The notes: generated from the sequence alone by a model not told the origin. 64,000 bases of DNA from Spirochaetaceae bacterium (GCA_017618015.1 JAFZVC010000058.1:1-64000); one strand, 5' to 3'; positions 55,305-63,438 are shown, numbered from the stretch's first letter. Made by a program: numbers and translations.

Positions 55305-56546
55305 CTAAAACCGGGAGATGCCTCTTCTTATAAGCTCGATGCACATTCGCCCGTTATGATACGGACACTTCCACGGTTCTGTTATTCCGTGGTCAGAGGC
55401 AGCACCATCTTTCGTTACGCTCCAGAACCACTCGCTACCGGCTCTCTTATCCGTCAGCACCTTCTGTATGTAATCAGCGATTTTCGCCGCAGCATCCTTA
55501 TACGCGCCGTCATTTGACTTCTGCCATGCGTTCACAAATCCGACGACAGCCTCTGCCTGAACCCACCAAATACGGTCCGTATCGACAACGGCGCTCGCGA
55601 TTCCTTCTTTTTCGGAAGCCTCTCCCCTGCACTCGTTGTTCAAAGCCTCGCCATCAAAAGCGCAGTCAAGTATTTTCCGTGCGACGACAGGCGTATATGC
55701 CGCCGTTTCATCTATTATCTTTTTCGCACGGTCCCTGTACTGCTGTCCGACCTCATTATTATCAAGCCCTTCTTTCAGGACTTCGCACGCTCTGTCAAGA
55801 AGCCACGAAGCTTCTATATCATGCCCATAAGAATGGATATCCGCAAGCGCGCTCATACCTGCATCAAAGAATGTCTCAAGCCGTTCGAACTCAGGGTTGT
55901 ACACTTTAGAACGAGCGACCTCAAGAATATCGATAAGCTTTTGTGCCACAGCCGGATGGCGGTCCGCATTAAAAAGCTCGGTATACGCTTCCATTATGTG
56001 AAGAAGCGTGTTCATCGTCTTCGTGGCTACAACACCCTGGTCGCAAATCGCACTTTCAACTACACTGCGCCAGTCCGCCGTATAAGCTTCGTTATACGCG
56101 TTTCCGTCATAAAAATATGTCTCTATGCATTCAAAAAGCGAGTACGCAAGCTGCAGAGCCTCTTTATCGCCGGTCGCCCTGTAATAAGACGACAGTCCGT
56201 AAATGCAGAACGCCTGATTATACGCGTTTTTCGTGCTGTCAGAAACAGAGCCGTCGTAATGCATCATCCAATAAACGCCGCCGTTCTTCCTGTCCACGCA
56301 GTAGTCGCGGATAAACTGATACGCATGATACGCGTTCTTAAGGTTTTCCTCGCCGCCAACCGTCATGTATGCATTTGAGTAGAACCACAGAATCCGGCTG
56401 TGAAGAACCACGCCCTTATCTGCTTTTTTAAGGATTTCAAGGTCATACGTGCGGAATCCATAAAATCCGCCGTGCTCATCGTCTTTCATGATGTTCCAAT
56501 AAGGAATAATGACATTTTTTAAATGCGTTTCTGCATTGAAGTTCAC
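55305..56546 (-). CDS. N-acylglucosamine / cellobiose 2-epimerase family protein
   Basis: An (alpha/alpha)6-barrel epimerase of the AGE family, 413 residues from the start I favour. Cellobiose 2-epimerase-like motifs are visible: DDEHGGFYG at the start, SYGHDIEASWLL (a catalytic His) in the middle, WWVQAEAVVGFVNAW near the end, then EWFWSV. That points to epimerisation of a beta-linked disaccharide rather than free GlcNAc, but specificity is uncertain. I choose the GTG at 56546 because GGAGG lies six bases before it and the barrel begins right after. The longer reading from the ATG at 56600 adds 18 unconserved residues. Cytoplasmic. Confidence 0.85.
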   Translation of the reverse strand: MNFNAETHLKNVIIPYWNIMKDDEHGGFYGFRTYDLEILKKADKGVVLHSRILWFYSNAYMTVGGEENLKNAYHAYQFIRDYCVDRKNGGVYWMMHYDGSVSDSTKNAYNQAFCIYGLSSYYRATGDKEALQLAYSLFECIETYFYDGNAYNEAYTADWRSVVESAICDQGVVATKTMNTLLHIMEAYTELFNADRHPAVAQKLIDILEVARSKVYNPEFERLETFFDAGMSALADIHSYGHDIEASWLLDRACEVLKEGLDNNEVGQQYRDRAKKIIDETAAYTPVVARKILDCAFDGEALNNECRGEASEKEGIASAVVDTDRIWWVQAEAVVGFVNAWQKSNDGAYKDAAAKIADYIQKVLTDKRAGSEWFWSVTKDGAASDHGITEPWKCPYHNGRMCIELIRRGISRF

Positions 56547-56718
56547 AATGCTCCTCCAATCAGCAGATCCGACCGCGAGCGAAGACCCGCGCACAGCCAT
56601 ATACTGCTTTCTCCTATTCTCACATCAAAAAAACGGTTTGTCAATTGAGTAACCCGCCGTCAAAAATCTCCCATGTACAAAAACAACCTACTCTGCTATT
56701 ATAGAAGCAAGGTCACTT

Positions 56719-57183
56719 TTGAAAATGGCTAAACTGATTTTGCTTATCATCACATTTCCTATATGGTTCCCAATTATCACCGTCACGAGCGTTGTTATCT
56801 TAGCGTTTTCGCTTGTGGTGTCACTCGCCGGGTTTGCCGTAACAGCGGCGGCTGCAGCACTCGGTATTGCAGGCGTTCTGGCGTTCATAATATTTATCGG
56901 GGCAATCGGTAACTCCGTGGCTTCCGGCCTTATGGGGCTTGGCGGTGGCTGCATCCTGCTCGGTTTGGGGCTTATGGTAGGAACAATCGGTGTTAATTTG
57001 TGCATAAAGCTTTTCCCGTGGCTCATAAGCGTTGTAAGGCGCATTTTTACAAAGCCGTTCCACCGCAGCACTTCTCAGACAAGAGATTTAGCATACAATA
57101 CCGCATACAGCCCAAATTCATACGACTATGACGGTTCCCAAGACATTCGCGACGTTCAGATAGCATCAAGAGAGGAACGATAA
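56719..57183 (+). CDS. Small membrane protein paired with a DUF4097 gene
   Basis: A 154-residue protein with hydrophobic segments at about 4-25, 28-60, 62-80 and 85-105, Gly/Ala-rich, and a polar C-terminal tail. It recalls the membrane part of DUF1700 proteins, which in Firmicutes lie next to DUF4097 genes, but the N-terminal HAAS domain of those is missing. The start may be TTG at 56719 (AAGG six bases upstream) or ATG at 56725. A possible promoter is TGTACA-17-TATTAT (56674-56702). The stop overlaps the next ATG as TAATG. Likely an inner-membrane partner of the DUF4097 protein. Confidence 0.7.
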   Translation: MKMAKLILLIITFPIWFPIITVTSVVILAFSLVVSLAGFAVTAAAAALGIAGVLAFIIFIGAIGNSVASGLMGLGGGCILLGLGLMVGTIGVNLCIKLFPWLISVVRRIFTKPFHRSTSQTRDLAYNTAYSPNSYDYDGSQDIRDVQIASREER

Positions 57184-58046
57184 TGAAACCATCACGTTTT
57201 TTTCTTTCCGCCGGAGCGGTACTTCTTGTTCTTGGACTTTTGGCTGTCGGAATCAGTTTTATAATGGGTGGCAGCTGGGATGAAACGCTCTCCATTGTGA
57301 ATATGGGCGAAATCTCGAACTTTTACAGGCGCAACGACAACACGGAGCTCGATTCCGACGCGCTTATTTGGAGCGCCCCGGAAGACACATCGCTTTTCTT
57401 CGACTTTTCTTCCGAAGTCGTGAAAAAAGCGGAAATAAACATAACGAATGCCGATGTAACGATTGTTAACGGCGACTCTTTCTCGGTAACGATCGACAAC
57501 ATAAAAAAAGACGATATATCGTGCAAAGTCAGCCGTACAGGTACGCTCATAATTGATAACGCATCGAACAGCTTCAGCCTTTTCAACGTCGTAAGGCGGC
57601 GGTCGTTCATCAATCGCGGCTCGGTCGTGCTTACAGTGCCGCGCGGATTCGCTTTCACGAGCATAGAGCTTATCTCTCACACAGGAAGCCTTATTTCCGA
57701 GGCGGAGTTGCGTACAGAAAAAGCCGTCCTTGAGACAGAAAGCGGCGCAATATCAGTTGCCGGGCTTTATTCTGATAAGACAACGATAAAAACAGGAACA
57801 GGCGCGATTAATGTTGCGGGAATTCTTCACGGAAAAACAGAGATAAAATGCGACTCCGGCTCGGTTGAAGTCGCTATTAAAGACGATAAAAACCTTTATT
57901 CATACACAGCTGACAGCGGCATGGGAGAAATCTCGGTTGACGGAACGGTGTACTCCGGAAGCAGCAGGCTCACATCGGGAAAGACGATGTCTGACAACAT
58001 CCGTATGACGTGTGGCTCCGGACGCATAAAAATTTCATTTGATTAG
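57183..58046 (+). CDS. DUF4097-family beta-helix protein (first copy)
   Basis: A 287-residue protein with one N-terminal membrane helix (about 7-29) and a periplasmic beta-helix of the DUF4097 type. Repeated turns such as INITNADVTIVNGDSFSVTI, TESGAISVAGL and CDSGSVEVAIKDD are the sign of the family. The domain is often found as a putative adhesin or envelope-stress sensor; its ligand is unknown. Translationally coupled to the membrane protein before it. Ends 103 bases before the convergent cobW-family gene, with a 14-bp inverted repeat between. Confidence 0.8.
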   Translation: MKPSRFFLSAGAVLLVLGLLAVGISFIMGGSWDETLSIVNMGEISNFYRRNDNTELDSDALIWSAPEDTSLFFDFSSEVVKKAEINITNADVTIVNGDSFSVTIDNIKKDDISCKVSRTGTLIIDNASNSFSLFNVVRRRSFINRGSVVLTVPRGFAFTSIELISHTGSLISEAELRTEKAVLETESGAISVAGLYSDKTTIKTGTGAINVAGILHGKTEIKCDSGSVEVAIKDDKNLYSYTADSGMGEISVDGTVYSGSSRLTSGKTMSDNIRMTCGSGRIKISFD

Positions 58047-58090
58047 GCGGGGCAACGACACCCTGCTTGGATTCTCCGTTTTGGACTCAT

Positions 58091-58128
58091 TTTTCTCACA
58101 GTGCATTGGCGATAGCACTGTGAGAAAA
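58091..58128. repeat. 14-bp perfect inverted repeat between convergent genes
   Basis: TTTTCTCACAGTGC (58091-58104), a 10-base loop, and GCACTGTGAGAAAA (58115-58128). A stable hairpin on either strand, but neither RNA has a U-run after the stem, so it is not a standard intrinsic terminator. Confidence 0.75.
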
Positions 58129-58149
58129 TCTATACTTCAAAACAAAGAA

Positions 58150-59463
58150 TTACAGGTCTGGTTCAGCCGTACATTTATCGAGCGCGGCGCAGATCGCTTC
58201 TTTGTCCATGTGGCGTCCGATAAACACAAGCTTAATCATGCGGTCACCGATTTTCTCGTCCCAGCTCTTAGCCATTTCTGGATCAGACTCAAGAACGCGC
58301 TTAATCTGTCCTTTCGGAGCCGTCGCAAGCCAATCACCTGAATAACCGCAGCTTATCTGTTTTCCGGCCTGCTCAATGACGTAAGCCGCTTCGTTATCAT
58401 CAGAGAACCACACAAGACCTTTTGCGCGGATAACTGTTGACGGCCATTTTGCCGCGAAACGCTCCAGTTCCTCGCGCACAAATGGCTTGCGGCGGTAATA
58501 AACGAACGTACCAATGCCGTATTCTTCTACCTCGCCACCCTCGTGGTCGTGATGATGGTGGTGGTGATGTCCGTGGTGCTCATGCTCATCGTGATCATCA
58601 TCGTCGTCATCATCATGGTGATTGTGTTCGTGTTCGTCATGGTCATCATCGTCATGGTCGTAATGATGATGCTCATGTTCCTCGTGGTCGTGATCATCGT
58701 CATCATCGTCGTCGTGGTCTTCTGCCTCAAGCTCTTCCATCTGCTTTATCCATCCGGCGGAGGCATATACTTTCTCAAAGTCGAACGAGTTCGTACCAAG
58801 AATATCAGAAAGCTCCACAACGCCTTTCTGCGTCTCAATCATCTTGGCAGTCGGCTGCAGCGTCTTTACGACGGCTTTAACTTCCTTAAGCTGCTCCGGC
58901 GTAACAAGGTCGGTCTTGTTAATCAGAATTGTGTTACAGAACTCAATCTGCTGAATAAGAAGAGCCTCAATGTCTTCTTCGTCAAGGTCTTTCTTAAGAA
59001 GAGAATTGCCGCTGCCAAACTCTGTAACAAGGCGAGCCGCGTCAACAACCGTAACGATGTTGTCGAGTCTGCATACCGCCGGAATGGCACGGTCGCCAGT
59101 CGCACCGGAAAGTGCCTCAATCGTCTGGGCAATTGGCATCGGCTCACAAATACCGCTTGCCTCAATCAGGATATAATCAAAACGTCCGGTTTTCGTAAGG
59201 CTGATAATCTGGTTCATCAAGTCTGTTTTGAGCGTACAGCAAATACAGCCGTTCTGAAGCGGAACAAGGGAATCCTTGTCTTCCTGCACGATGCCAGCGC
59301 CTTTCGCGATTAAATCCGCATCGATATTCACCTCGCCAATATCATTGACGATTACGGCGACTTTATAGCCTTTCTGGTTATTAAGAACGTAGTTAAGAAG
59401 TGTTGTTTTACCGGCCCCCAAATATCCGGTAAGAAGAGTTACGGGGATAAGGTTCTTTTTCAT
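58150..59463 (-). CDS. CobW/ZNG-family GTPase metallochaperone with His/Asp-rich arm
   Basis: A 437-residue G3E GTPase that delivers metal (zinc or cobalt) to client proteins. Walker A is LLTGYLGAGKTT (residues 10-21), the metal motif CxCC is in GCICCTL near 72-75, and NKTD gives the base site. A low-complexity arm of about 70 residues (about 240-310), nearly all His, Asp and Glu, precedes the CobW_C domain (YYRRKPFVREELERF, GLVWFSDDNE). The arm is a metal-binding sponge. No Zur box is evident. The ATG at 59463 has no ribosome site and lies nine bases after a -10 box. Whether it serves zinc is inference. Confidence 0.92.
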   Translation of the reverse strand: MKKNLIPVTLLTGYLGAGKTTLLNYVLNNQKGYKVAVIVNDIGEVNIDADLIAKGAGIVQEDKDSLVPLQNGCICCTLKTDLMNQIISLTKTGRFDYILIEASGICEPMPIAQTIEALSGATGDRAIPAVCRLDNIVTVVDAARLVTEFGSGNSLLKKDLDEEDIEALLIQQIEFCNTILINKTDLVTPEQLKEVKAVVKTLQPTAKMIETQKGVVELSDILGTNSFDFEKVYASAGWIKQMEELEAEDHDDDDDDDHDHEEHEHHHYDHDDDDHDEHEHNHHDDDDDDDHDEHEHHGHHHHHHHDHEGGEVEEYGIGTFVYYRRKPFVREELERFAAKWPSTVIRAKGLVWFSDDNEAAYVIEQAGKQISCGYSGDWLATAPKGQIKRVLESDPEMAKSWDEKIGDRMIKLVFIGRHMDKEAICAALDKCTAEPDL

Positions 59464-59472
59464 AGTACACTA

Positions 59473-59501
59473 AATATAATGATTTTCTTAAATAACGGCA
59501 A
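59473..59501 (-). promoter_or_regulatory. Promoter of the cobW-family gene, near-leaderless
   Basis: Minus strand TTGCCG (59496-59501), 17 bases, TATATT (59473-59478). The -10 ends nine bases before the ATG at 59463, so the leader would be two or three bases long. Confidence 0.55.
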
Positions 59502-59575
59502 TAAGATAGAAATTTTGCAAAGTTTTCATCATTTTTCTGTAACCATTTTTATAGAGCGTGGTTGTATTTATGTAT

Positions 59576-59608
59576 TCAGCAACACAAAGTTGCGTCAACT
59601 TTTTTCAT
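59576..59608 (-). CDS. Possible 10-residue peptide MKKVDATLCC
   Basis: A very strong ribosome site (AGGAGG at 59615-59620) lies six bases before ATG AAA AAA and a ten-codon frame ending in two Cys codons and TGA. It sits between the cobW promoter and the terminators at 59643-59725. No promoter for it is evident on this strand, and its complement could instead be a C-rich small RNA. Whether it is expressed is uncertain. Confidence 0.35.
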   Translation of the reverse strand: MKKVDATLCC

Positions 59609-59642
59609 AAAATTCCTCCTCACTCCTTTTTGTTTTGATTCT

Positions 59643-59675
59643 GCCGCCGGAAGTTTTCCGGCGGCTTTTTTTTTT
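59643..59675 (+). terminator. Rightward intrinsic terminator without an annotated gene
   Basis: GCCGCCGGAA and TTCCGGCGGC form a 10-bp stem, followed by ten T on the plus strand. No plus-strand gene lies between it and 58046, so it suggests an unannotated rightward RNA in 59464-59640. Confidence 0.85.
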
Positions 59676-59691
59676 AGCCCCAATGCGGTAC

Positions 59692-59725
59692 AAAAAAAAG
59701 CCCTGCGCTAAAAAACACAGGGCTT
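59692..59725 (-). terminator. Terminator of the second DUF4097 operon
   Basis: Minus strand AAGCCCTGTG / CGCAGGGCTT (one G-U pair) followed by eight T, just after the stop of the DUF4097 gene that ends at 59745. Confidence 0.88.
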
Positions 59726-59744
59726 AATAAACCGGAAGAGCTTC

Positions 59745-60647
59745 CTAGTTCTTTTCTACGTGGATGCTACCGGAAACAGTCTCGGCGGAAATCTTTACAC
59801 CGCCATTTTTATATTCGTTCTTTCCGCTTTTTGTCTTGTGGTCAGACTTAAAGCCGGTGAAATCGTTTCTTGTTGTACCGGAAACACTTGAATAATCAAG
59901 CGTAAACCCGTTGTTTTCCGGAATCGATATCTCAACGGAGCCGGAAATCGCATTTACGGAACTCTTTGAATCAACCATATCAGAAGTTTTTATGTGTACG
60001 CTTCCAGAAACAGTGTCTATATCGAACTTCCTGAATTTTCCTTCTACGGTCGTACTTCCGCTGACAGATTCGGTATCAACGGAGTCCGCATCAATATCTA
60101 TCAGTTTTATTGAGCCGCTTACAACTTCAACGTTGAAAGAACCAGCCTTTAGATTCTCAATATTAACACTTCCGCTCACATTATCAATCTTTATGTCGCG
60201 TGAAGATGCGTAGTTAGATTTATTGAACGAAGATGGAACCGTAATTTCTACGCTTGTTCTGTACTGGCCGAAATTAAAGTTGTTCACGATATTTTTTTGT
60301 GTTTTTATAATAAGTTTGCTTCCGTCCAGCTTTGCAACAGGCCGTCTGTCTTCCGGCAGATTCGTCGTAATCTTAACGTTTACCTTGCTTCCAGAGCCCA
60401 CCGTCACTTTGAGCGAAGCAGAAACAAGCTCAATATCGAAATCTTTTACAGAATCCTCCGAGTAACTTGTCTCTATCGTTTCGCTGTCTGTTGGCGTAAA
60501 AGAACCATTGAACCAATTGCCAATTGAGAATATGTTCCAGTTCCAACCCCAAGAAGAACCGCGCAGTTCCTTTACAAGCACACCGCCCAAAAAGAGCGCG
60601 ATAATAATCCAAATAGCGGCAATAACATAAGAACCAGTGTGTTTCAT
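59745..60647 (-). CDS. DUF4097-family beta-helix protein (second copy)
   Basis: A 300-residue protein with an N-terminal membrane helix (about 8-28) and a beta-helix whose turns repeat VSGSV/I at regular spacing (SGSVNIENL, SGSIKLIDI, SGSTTVEG, SGSVHIKTS, SGSVEISIP). The terminal part (GVKISAETVSGSIHVEKN) is very like that of the lipoprotein copy at 61378. AGAGG overlaps the stop of the upstream membrane gene. Probably periplasmic and anchored in the inner membrane. Function unknown; the membrane partner gene lies three bases upstream. Confidence 0.82.
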   Translation of the reverse strand: MKHTGSYVIAAIWIIIALFLGGVLVKELRGSSWGWNWNIFSIGNWFNGSFTPTDSETIETSYSEDSVKDFDIELVSASLKVTVGSGSKVNVKITTNLPEDRRPVAKLDGSKLIIKTQKNIVNNFNFGQYRTSVEITVPSSFNKSNYASSRDIKIDNVSGSVNIENLKAGSFNVEVVSGSIKLIDIDADSVDTESVSGSTTVEGKFRKFDIDTVSGSVHIKTSDMVDSKSSVNAISGSVEISIPENNGFTLDYSSVSGTTRNDFTGFKSDHKTKSGKNEYKNGGVKISAETVSGSIHVEKN

Positions 60648-60650
60648 CTG

Positions 60651-61289
60651 TTACCTCTTGTCTGAGGGACCATCATAACGGCGAGCTTCCCAAAGAATGC
60701 GGATGGCGCGGTCAACTGCAGCACCGATGAGCCATATGAGCCATGTGATTCCCCATCTACCTGTAAAGAAACTGACGACAAAATAAACGATAGTCACGCC
60801 AAGCCAGAAGATTTCCATTATCTGCTTGAACATTCTTACGGAAGGAGAGACTCTGCGCCCTGTATAATAACGCGGATCTGCTCTACGAGACGCTTTTCCA
60901 CCGCCCTCTCCACCTTGTCCACCGAAAAAGCCAGCTCCAGCAGCACCGTCGGCACCTTCAGTTCCGTTTGTATCGGTAGAAACTTCACGAGTGCTGTAAC
61001 CGCTGTCGAAATTTGCGCTGTCGCCGTCTCTGCGGTAATCTTCGTATTCGTAGTCTTCATCGTACTTGCCAGAAAACTCCGGCGGTGTACTCATAGTCGT
61101 GTAGATAATAAGTCCTGTTGAAGCGGCTACAATAGTCAAAAACAACAAAACGCCAAATACGGGCGCACCCCACATCACTGTGCAGCCTATGATGCAGACA
61201 ACACCGATAAAATACCCCATTACAGCGATGGATATGTTTCTTGCCTTGCGCTGTCTGTAAAACTGCATTTTTTCATCAAATTCATTCAT
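60651..61289 (-). CDS. Membrane protein, partner of the DUF4097 protein
   Basis: A 212-residue protein with two helix pairs (about 20-66 and 163-200) joined by a long acidic and then Gly-rich disordered loop (about 70-140, with GGQGGEGGGKASRR). The C-terminal pair (FWLGVTIVYFVVSFFTGRWGITWLIWLIGAA) resembles the 2TM domains seen next to DUF4097 genes. AGGAGG lies seven bases before the ATG. It is followed by the DUF4097 gene after three bases. No catalytic motif. Confidence 0.72.
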   Translation of the reverse strand: MNEFDEKMQFYRQRKARNISIAVMGYFIGVVCIIGCTVMWGAPVFGVLLFLTIVAASTGLIIYTTMSTPPEFSGKYDEDYEYEDYRRDGDSANFDSGYSTREVSTDTNGTEGADGAAGAGFFGGQGGEGGGKASRRADPRYYTGRRVSPSVRMFKQIMEIFWLGVTIVYFVVSFFTGRWGITWLIWLIGAAVDRAIRILWEARRYDGPSDKR

Positions 61290-61377
61290 ATTTATACCTC
61301 CTGAAAAAGTAAATACTGCGGCGCACCAGAACCGACGCTAAACCGCAGTTTTGTTTTATAAAATATTGGGCATCTCT
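61290..61377. other. Gap with a possible hairpin terminator
   Basis: No gene. CTGCGG (61316-61321) and CCGCAG (61343-61348) can pair, with inner GCG/CGC, and TTTTGTTTTA follows on the plus strand. On the minus strand it may weaken readthrough between the lipoprotein and the membrane protein genes. Confidence 0.35.
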
Positions 61378-62214
61378 CTAGCTGCGGATTATATTTACCG
61401 CCCCAGAAAGTGTTTCCACTTCAATTGTTACGCCACCGTCTTTATAAACGCTCGTTCCGGCGCCTTTCCCCTGGAAAGACGTAAATCCGTCTATGACCGT
61501 TCCGGAAAGCGTGTCGTACTTAAGCGAGAATCCGTTGTTTTCCGGCATCGTAAGCTTAATCGAACCGCTCAACGTACTGATGCAGCTGTCGTCCATAAAC
61601 GGATACACCATATCAAAGTCTACTGATCCTGATACGGTGCTTACATCAGCTTGCCCTACATAACCGGAAACCATGACCCTTCCGCTTGTTGTTGAAATAT
61701 CACATTCCCCGGAACATATAAGGTCTTCTGCCTGAATACTTCCGCTCACGGTGTTTATTTCAAGCTCCTGAACCTCGCATTTTGTAAGCTGAATCTGTCC
61801 GCTTACCGTGTTTATCTCACAGCTGCTTCCCCAAAGCTGAGAAACTTCGACCCGACCTGAATCCGTAGAGATTTTCCATTCCTCCGCGAAAAAAGATTCT
61901 GGAACAAGCAAAGTTACTTTAGTCTTGCGACCTTCCCCGCTTTTATCTGCTTTGCAAAGCAACGTACTTCCGCTTATATAGCAGGAAGGCAATCTTCCGT
62001 CGGCAGACTCAGAGATTACGCAAAGCTCCTGACCATTCCAAAGCCTTACTTCAGCAGAACCGCTGTAAAGCTTAATTTCAACGCTGTCGGCATCAGAAGC
62101 GGAGAACATCCAGCTCTGCTCCGTAGTGTTTTCGCTATTACCAGATGTTGATGCGCACGAAAACGCCATCAAAGCGGCGAGCAAGCATACAACTAATATA
62201 AAAAAATGTTTCAT
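61378..62214 (-). CDS. DUF4097-family lipoprotein (third copy)
   Basis: A 278-residue lipoprotein: MKHFFILVVCLLAALMAFSC with a lipid-bearing Cys near residue 20, then a Ser/Thr-rich spacer. The rest is a DUF4097 beta-helix with turns TVSGQIQLTKCE, TVSGSIQAEDL, TTSGRVMVSGY, TVSGSVDFDM and the shared end GGVTIEVETLSGAVNIIRS. Several Cys codons in the body are unusual for this family. I use the ATG at 62214; the frame is open to 62259. A TGT-TACAAT extended -10 lies upstream. It may be on the outer membrane, whereas the other two copies sit in the inner membrane. Confidence 0.8.
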   Translation of the reverse strand: MKHFFILVVCLLAALMAFSCASTSGNSENTTEQSWMFSASDADSVEIKLYSGSAEVRLWNGQELCVISESADGRLPSCYISGSTLLCKADKSGEGRKTKVTLLVPESFFAEEWKISTDSGRVEVSQLWGSSCEINTVSGQIQLTKCEVQELEINTVSGSIQAEDLICSGECDISTTSGRVMVSGYVGQADVSTVSGSVDFDMVYPFMDDSCISTLSGSIKLTMPENNGFSLKYDTLSGTVIDGFTSFQGKGAGTSVYKDGGVTIEVETLSGAVNIIRS

Positions 62215-62294
62215 ACAGGTAAAGCCCCCAAATTTGTATACAGATTGTAACACATTCACACGAAAAAAACGTCACCATGATAAGTGAAAAAAAT

Positions 62295-62312
62295 ATTGCA
62301 TATAATCGCAAT
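62295..62312. promoter_or_regulatory. Possible LysR-type binding box
   Basis: ATTGC-N8-GCAAT (62295-62312), an inverted repeat of the T-N11-A kind, lies between the divergent lipoprotein and lysR-family genes and overlaps a TTGCAT-17-TAAACT promoter-like sequence. Autoregulation is inferred. Confidence 0.4.
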
Positions 62313-62419
62313 TTATATTAAACTCTATGCATATAAACAATTTTTATAGCGTATATCATGATGCAGTATACAGACAGATTGGCGGACAGCGCTAACATAA
62401 CATACGGACGGGGGATAAA

Positions 62420-63328
62420 ATGATAAATCAACGGCTTTACTCGCTTCTCACTGTCGCAGAGACAAAAAGCATCTCAAAGGCGGCTGAAATACTCAACCTT
62501 ACACAGCCCGCCATCTCTCAGCAAATAAAGACGCTGGAAAACGAATTCAACTGCAAGATATTCCAGTACAGCGAAGGCATCATGAAAATCACCGAACAGG
62601 GCGAAGCTGTCGTTTCCAGCGCGAAACGCATTCAGGCGCTTTACAACAGGTGCCACCAGACGCTCAAAGACATGGAGACAAAAAACCGCCACATAAGCAT
62701 TGGAATAACACGCACCGCCGAAATGAGCGGGCTGGGCGAGATTCTTGCTGAATACTGCGGCAAAAATCCCGGTACGCACATAAAAATCTACACAGGCTCA
62801 ATAACGAACCTATACAGCCTTGTCAAAAACTACGAGGCGGACCTTATCATCGTAGAGGGAAGCTTGCCCGATCCTTCGCTTAAGACAATACGGCTCGACA
62901 CTGACATGCTTGTTCTTGCGATGGGAAACGAAAACCCGCTCGCCCAAAAAGACGTTATTACGCTCGATGACCTTAAAAAGCAAAAGCTGATTCTTCGCCT
63001 TAACTCTTCGGGAACGCGCGTCCTTTTTGAGGAAACGCTTAAAGCGCACAACGAAACGATAGACAATTTCAACGTCATGCTTGAGGTTAACTCGATCGGA
63101 ACGATAATGGACCTTGTACGACACAACTTCGGCGTTTCAATCATGGGGCGGTCGCTTTGCCTGAACGATGTCAAAGAAAAGCAGATGGTAATTCGCTCAA
63201 TAGAAAACTTCGAGATGTCGCGCGAGATAAACCTTGTATACAACCCGGACTTCCCCCATCAGGACATCCTTACAAGCATGAAAGAGCTTTACTTGGAGCT
63301 TAAACGGAAACAGGAAAACGACGCATAA
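62420..63328 (+). CDS. LysR-family transcriptional regulator
   Basis: A 302-residue regulator. The N-terminal winged helix-turn-helix is typical: LYSLLTVAETKSISKAAEILNLTQPAISQQIKTLENEF (residues about 6-43). The remaining part is a periplasmic-binding-protein-like sensor domain. The ligand is unknown. GGGGG lies before the ATG (spacing about five). It faces icd (110 bases downstream, same strand), so control of icd or of the divergent lipoprotein is possible. Confidence 0.92.
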   Translation: MINQRLYSLLTVAETKSISKAAEILNLTQPAISQQIKTLENEFNCKIFQYSEGIMKITEQGEAVVSSAKRIQALYNRCHQTLKDMETKNRHISIGITRTAEMSGLGEILAEYCGKNPGTHIKIYTGSITNLYSLVKNYEADLIIVEGSLPDPSLKTIRLDTDMLVLAMGNENPLAQKDVITLDDLKKQKLILRLNSSGTRVLFEETLKAHNETIDNFNVMLEVNSIGTIMDLVRHNFGVSIMGRSLCLNDVKEKQMVIRSIENFEMSREINLVYNPDFPHQDILTSMKELYLELKRKQENDA

Positions 63329-63438
63329 CAAAGAAACCTGAAAGTGTTTCCCTTATGCGTAAAATATGATATTCTCTAGACGATTTGGCGCCGTATGACA
63401 ACGCATATCTGACGGGCGCGAAAAAAAAGAGGTAGAAA

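Noticed and set aside
58545-58740. Repeat element or array
   Set aside because: The triplet-rich DNA is in frame with the CobW protein and encodes its metal-binding arm.
58543-59313. 256-codon plus-strand frame across the cobW-family gene
   Set aside because: The opening Val/Met/Ile run is only the complement of the His/Asp triplet repeats; it is not a real membrane protein.
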